Of a stretch of DNA of 7,809 nt, positions 5,356 through 7,809 are shown one piece after another. The position numbers and the translations under genes were made by a program. The notes beneath the pieces are model-generated. The model did not search any database. It saw only the letters and a program-made list of their open reading frames with translations, and was not told the DNA's origin. Numbering within the stretch: the first letter of the stretch is position 1; each line of letters begins with the position of its first letter. The stretch covers positions 1-7,809 of the forward strand of contig CACZNO010000128.1 of assembly GCA_902782505.1 (NCBI GenBank), in the 5' to 3' direction. Origin of the DNA: an uncultured Erysipelotrichaceae bacterium. GTDB taxonomy: Bacteria; Bacillota_I; Bacilli_A; Erysipelotrichales; Erysipelotrichaceae.

Positions 5356-7809
5356 ATGGAAACCTATCAGTACAAAGCTTTTATCTCCTACCGCCACACG
5401 GAACCGGACGCGTCCATCGCGAAGAAACTTCACACCATGATCGAGAACTATGCGATTCCCGGGAACATTCAGAAAACCCTGGGAATCCGCAAGATGGGAA
5501 GAGTTTTCCGCGACCAGGAAGAACTTCCGCTGTCGCAGGATCTCGGCGCGGACATTCATAAGGCGCTGGAGAATTCGGAATGGCTGATCGCCATCTGTTC
5601 GCCCCGCTATCTGGAGTCCAAATGGTGCAACGCCGAGCTGGACTATTTCATCTCGATCGGAAAAGGGGATCACATCCTGGCGATCCTGGTGGACGGTTCG
5701 CCGGCGGATTCCTTCCCCCAACAATTGCGTTACCAGGAATACAACGGCACGAAAGTGGAACTGGAACCTCTGGCCGCGGATGTGCGCGCCGCAGATCTCG
5801 CCGGGTCCTTGAAGAAACTCAAGACCGAGAAGCTGCGCTTACTGGCGCCGATGCTGAATGTGAATTTTGACGATCTTCGCCAAAGAGCCCGCAAACGGAA
5901 AGCCCGGATCACCGCAGCGGTTTTAGGCGCCGCGTTCAGTTTGCTGGCGGGATTCTTAGTATACGCGGTCATCAAAAACGGCCAGATCACGAGAGAACGC
6001 AACACCGCCGTGGACAACCAGATGAAATTGCTGATCGAACAGGCGAACATCTCCTCCGCGGAAGGCAACAAGATGTTCGCAATGACGAAACTGCTGGATG
6101 CCGAACAATTGCGTGCGACTGTCGGAGAAGGAAACGATCCTGCCTACAAGGCGGCGCTGGAATACGCTTTATATAATAAGGATTTCGCGGAAGTGCTGCG
6201 CATGGACAACGATAACCGGCAGTTTGACAGTCTGGTGTTTTCGCACAACGACAAATATCTTCTCGGGATCACCAACCTGAACTCGGCGTGTCTGATGGAC
6301 GCGGTGACCGGGAAGATCCTCTATACGGTTTCCCGCAGCGATATCGGGATGCTGGACTCCATCGGATTTACGAAAGACGACAAGTATTTCTACATGGTCG
6401 ACTCCTGGTACAACTTCGTATCCGTATATAACACGGAAACCGGAGAGCTGTACCGTCAATACGACGCCTCCGACGGGATGGCCTGGAACATCGGCGACAC
6501 CGTCTTTCCGATGGACGATCACAAGATCCTGATTATGAAGGAAAAAGTGCTGGTTCTCTGGGATTACGAAACCGGAGAAGAAAAAGAGATCCTTCCCTGC
6601 GGCGATCTTCCGTTTGAATCCTATACCCGTCCCGTCATCGTGGATCTTTCCCCGGATGAACAGTATGTCGTCATCGGATCCCACGGGTATGAAGCGGGAA
6701 TGAAGATTCTGCGCCTGGACGGAAGCGCGGAGATCCCGCTGGAGTACGATCATAGCCGCGGTTACCCGCAGGTACAGTATTCGGGGGACGGAAACTTCAT
6801 TGCGTCCCGTTCCGGAAACCGCTACTACGTATTCGACGCGAAGACCGGCAAAAATCTTCTCGAAGGCGTCTCGGAAAAACAGGAGACCGGTATCGAAAGC
6901 GTCTTAATCAATTATGACGGAAGCGTGTTACTGACGATGTCTTCCACGGTTCTGGAGGCGATCGATGTAAGAACCGGAGAAATCCTTTGGCAAAAAACCG
7001 CGGAATCCAACGTCGTTACGGAAGCGTATCTGTCTCCCAACGGCAAATATGTCTGTTCGTCGGGCGGTATCGCCGGGATTTTTGACATCAAGACCGGAGA
7101 CGTCCTCTACGAAGGAGGAGGCACCCTGTTCTCCAATGACTCCACCAAGGTCATCGTCAATACCTACAACAACGAACCTTCCCTGATTACGACGCCGGAC
7201 GGAGCTACGGTGCGCGTTCAGGACAATTTCACGGAAACGCTGTACGAGACGCCGCGCTTCACCGAGCCGGAAAAGATGATTTCCATCGATTTGAAACATT
7301 TCTGTTCGGAAATATACTCCCAACCTCCGGGTAACGCCAACCGCAAAGCCGGCGCTTACACCAGTCCTGACACGAAATACGCGGCGTATACCCACTACGA
7401 CGGGTTTATTGAAATCTACGATATCGAAAACCGGGACGAGGTAAAGGAAATCTATTGTCTGGCGGAACATTGTTATTCCGCGGTGACGGATCTGATTTTC
7501 CATGAGAATTTGATGGCGTCCTGCGGCGGGTTCGACCCGCGGTGCGTCTTGTTTGACGTGAAAACCGGACAGATCACGCACGTGCTGCCGGGGAAGGAGT
7601 ATTGTCACGGATGCGAGTTCTCCAAGGACGGAACGAAGATCATTCTTCTTTGCGGGTATTCCAGGGATATCGCGTATGTGTATTCCGCGGAAACCGGAAA
7701 TCTTCTGTACGCTTTGGAGAGCGCGGATTCCCCGATTTATCAGATCGGATTCAACGAAGAAGGCACAAAGGTCGCCGCAGTCCGGGAAGACGGGAAGGCG
7801 ATCATCGGG
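5356..7809 (+). CDS. TIR domain - transmembrane helix - WD40/PQQ-like beta-propeller protein (3'-truncated by window end)
   Basis: The frame is open for 818 codons to the last base, so the C-terminus is missing. Residues 5-125 are a bacterial TIR domain: YKAFISYRH (6-14), VFRDQEELPLSQDLGADI (50-67), LIAICSPRYLESKWCNAEL (77-95) and ILAILVDG (107-114). E94 in WCNAEL fits the catalytic Glu of TIR NAD+ hydrolases. A linker with DVRAAD (142-147) and LLAPMLNVNFDDLRQRARKRKAR (162-184) matches the connector seen in bacterial TIR proteins fused to propeller or TPR sensors. Residues about 185-206 are one membrane helix; the basic stretch before it puts TIR inside and the rest outside. A helical stalk (207-280) leads to a propeller region with DxxTGxxL-type strand ends near 314, 358, 402, 493, 536, 576, 733 and 776 and degenerate ones near 452, 613 and 688, spaced about 40-45 residues, so at least eleven blades. 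Likely role: sensor-effector of phage defence or surface signalling, by NAD+ cleavage or a nucleotide signal (inference). Confidence 0.88.
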   Translation, partial: METYQYKAFISYRHTEPDASIAKKLHTMIENYAIPGNIQKTLGIRKMGRVFRDQEELPLSQDLGADIHKALENSEWLIAICSPRYLESKWCNAELDYFISIGKGDHILAILVDGSPADSFPQQLRYQEYNGTKVELEPLAADVRAADLAGSLKKLKTEKLRLLAPMLNVNFDDLRQRARKRKARITAAVLGAAFSLLAGFLVYAVIKNGQITRERNTAVDNQMKLLIEQANISSAEGNKMFAMTKLLDAEQLRATVGEGNDPAYKAALEYALYNKDFAEVLRMDNDNRQFDSLVFSHNDKYLLGITNLNSACLMDAVTGKILYTVSRSDIGMLDSIGFTKDDKYFYMVDSWYNFVSVYNTETGELYRQYDASDGMAWNIGDTVFPMDDHKILIMKEKVLVLWDYETGEEKEILPCGDLPFESYTRPVIVDLSPDEQYVVIGSHGYEAGMKILRLDGSAEIPLEYDHSRGYPQVQYSGDGNFIASRSGNRYYVFDAKTGKNLLEGVSEKQETGIESVLINYDGSVLLTMSSTVLEAIDVRTGEILWQKTAESNVVTEAYLSPNGKYVCSSGGIAGIFDIKTGDVLYEGGGTLFSNDSTKVIVNTYNNEPSLITTPDGATVRVQDNFTETLYETPRFTEPEKMISIDLKHFCSEIYSQPPGNANRKAGAYTSPDTKYAAYTHYDGFIEIYDIENRDEVKEIYCLAEHCYSAVTDLIFHENLMASCGGFDPRCVLFDVKTGQITHVLPGKEYCHGCEFSKDGTKIILLCGYSRDIAYVYSAETGNLLYALESADSPIYQIGFNEEGTKVAAVREDGKAIIG

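Overview
The window reads as a chromosomal segment of a Gram-positive (Bacillota) bacterium of moderate GC, by eye slightly above 50%. The end of a holB-like gene, then ricT, then rsmI follows the classical Bacillota housekeeping order. The RsmI carries the SDAGYP form of its SDAGTP motif, which I associate with Erysipelotrichia and Mollicutes-like lineages. TGA is used as a stop and Trp is encoded by TGG, so the genetic code is standard. Erysipelotrichia is my best guess for the class, but it is an inference.

All genes lie on the plus strand. Region 1 (2-2372) is the housekeeping block: the last 27 codons of probable holB, ricT (with a long Arg-rich C-terminal tail) and rsmI, separated by one or zero bases. 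Region 2 (2365-5271) continues the same transcriptional unit: a DUF975-type membrane protein overlapping rsmI by 8 nt, a TrpF-like TIM barrel 26 nt further on, a PfkB-family sugar kinase overlapping it by 4 nt, and a small single-pass membrane-anchored protein overlapping the kinase by 13 nt. The TrpF homologue lacks the catalytic Cys of phosphoribosylanthranilate isomerase and has no trp neighbours. Together with the kinase it looks like a small, uncharacterised sugar-phosphate module. A perfect 16-bp palindrome sits directly before its start codon.

Region 3 starts after a clear intrinsic terminator (5290-5315). A TATAAT box and a strong ribosome binding site precede a very long open frame (5356 to the window end, at least 818 codons, no stop). 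It encodes an N-terminal TIR domain with the putative catalytic Glu, a basic linker, one membrane helix, a helical stalk and a large WD40/PQQ-like beta-propeller region. By the positive-inside rule the TIR domain is cytoplasmic and the propeller outside, so the protein resembles a receptor with an extracellular sensor and an intracellular NADase-type effector. It is the most interesting object in the window and a candidate immune or signalling protein. Its C-terminus and any partner genes lie beyond the window.

No RNA genes, mobile elements, CRISPR arrays or pseudogenes were seen. No gene-free stretch exceeds 85 bases.
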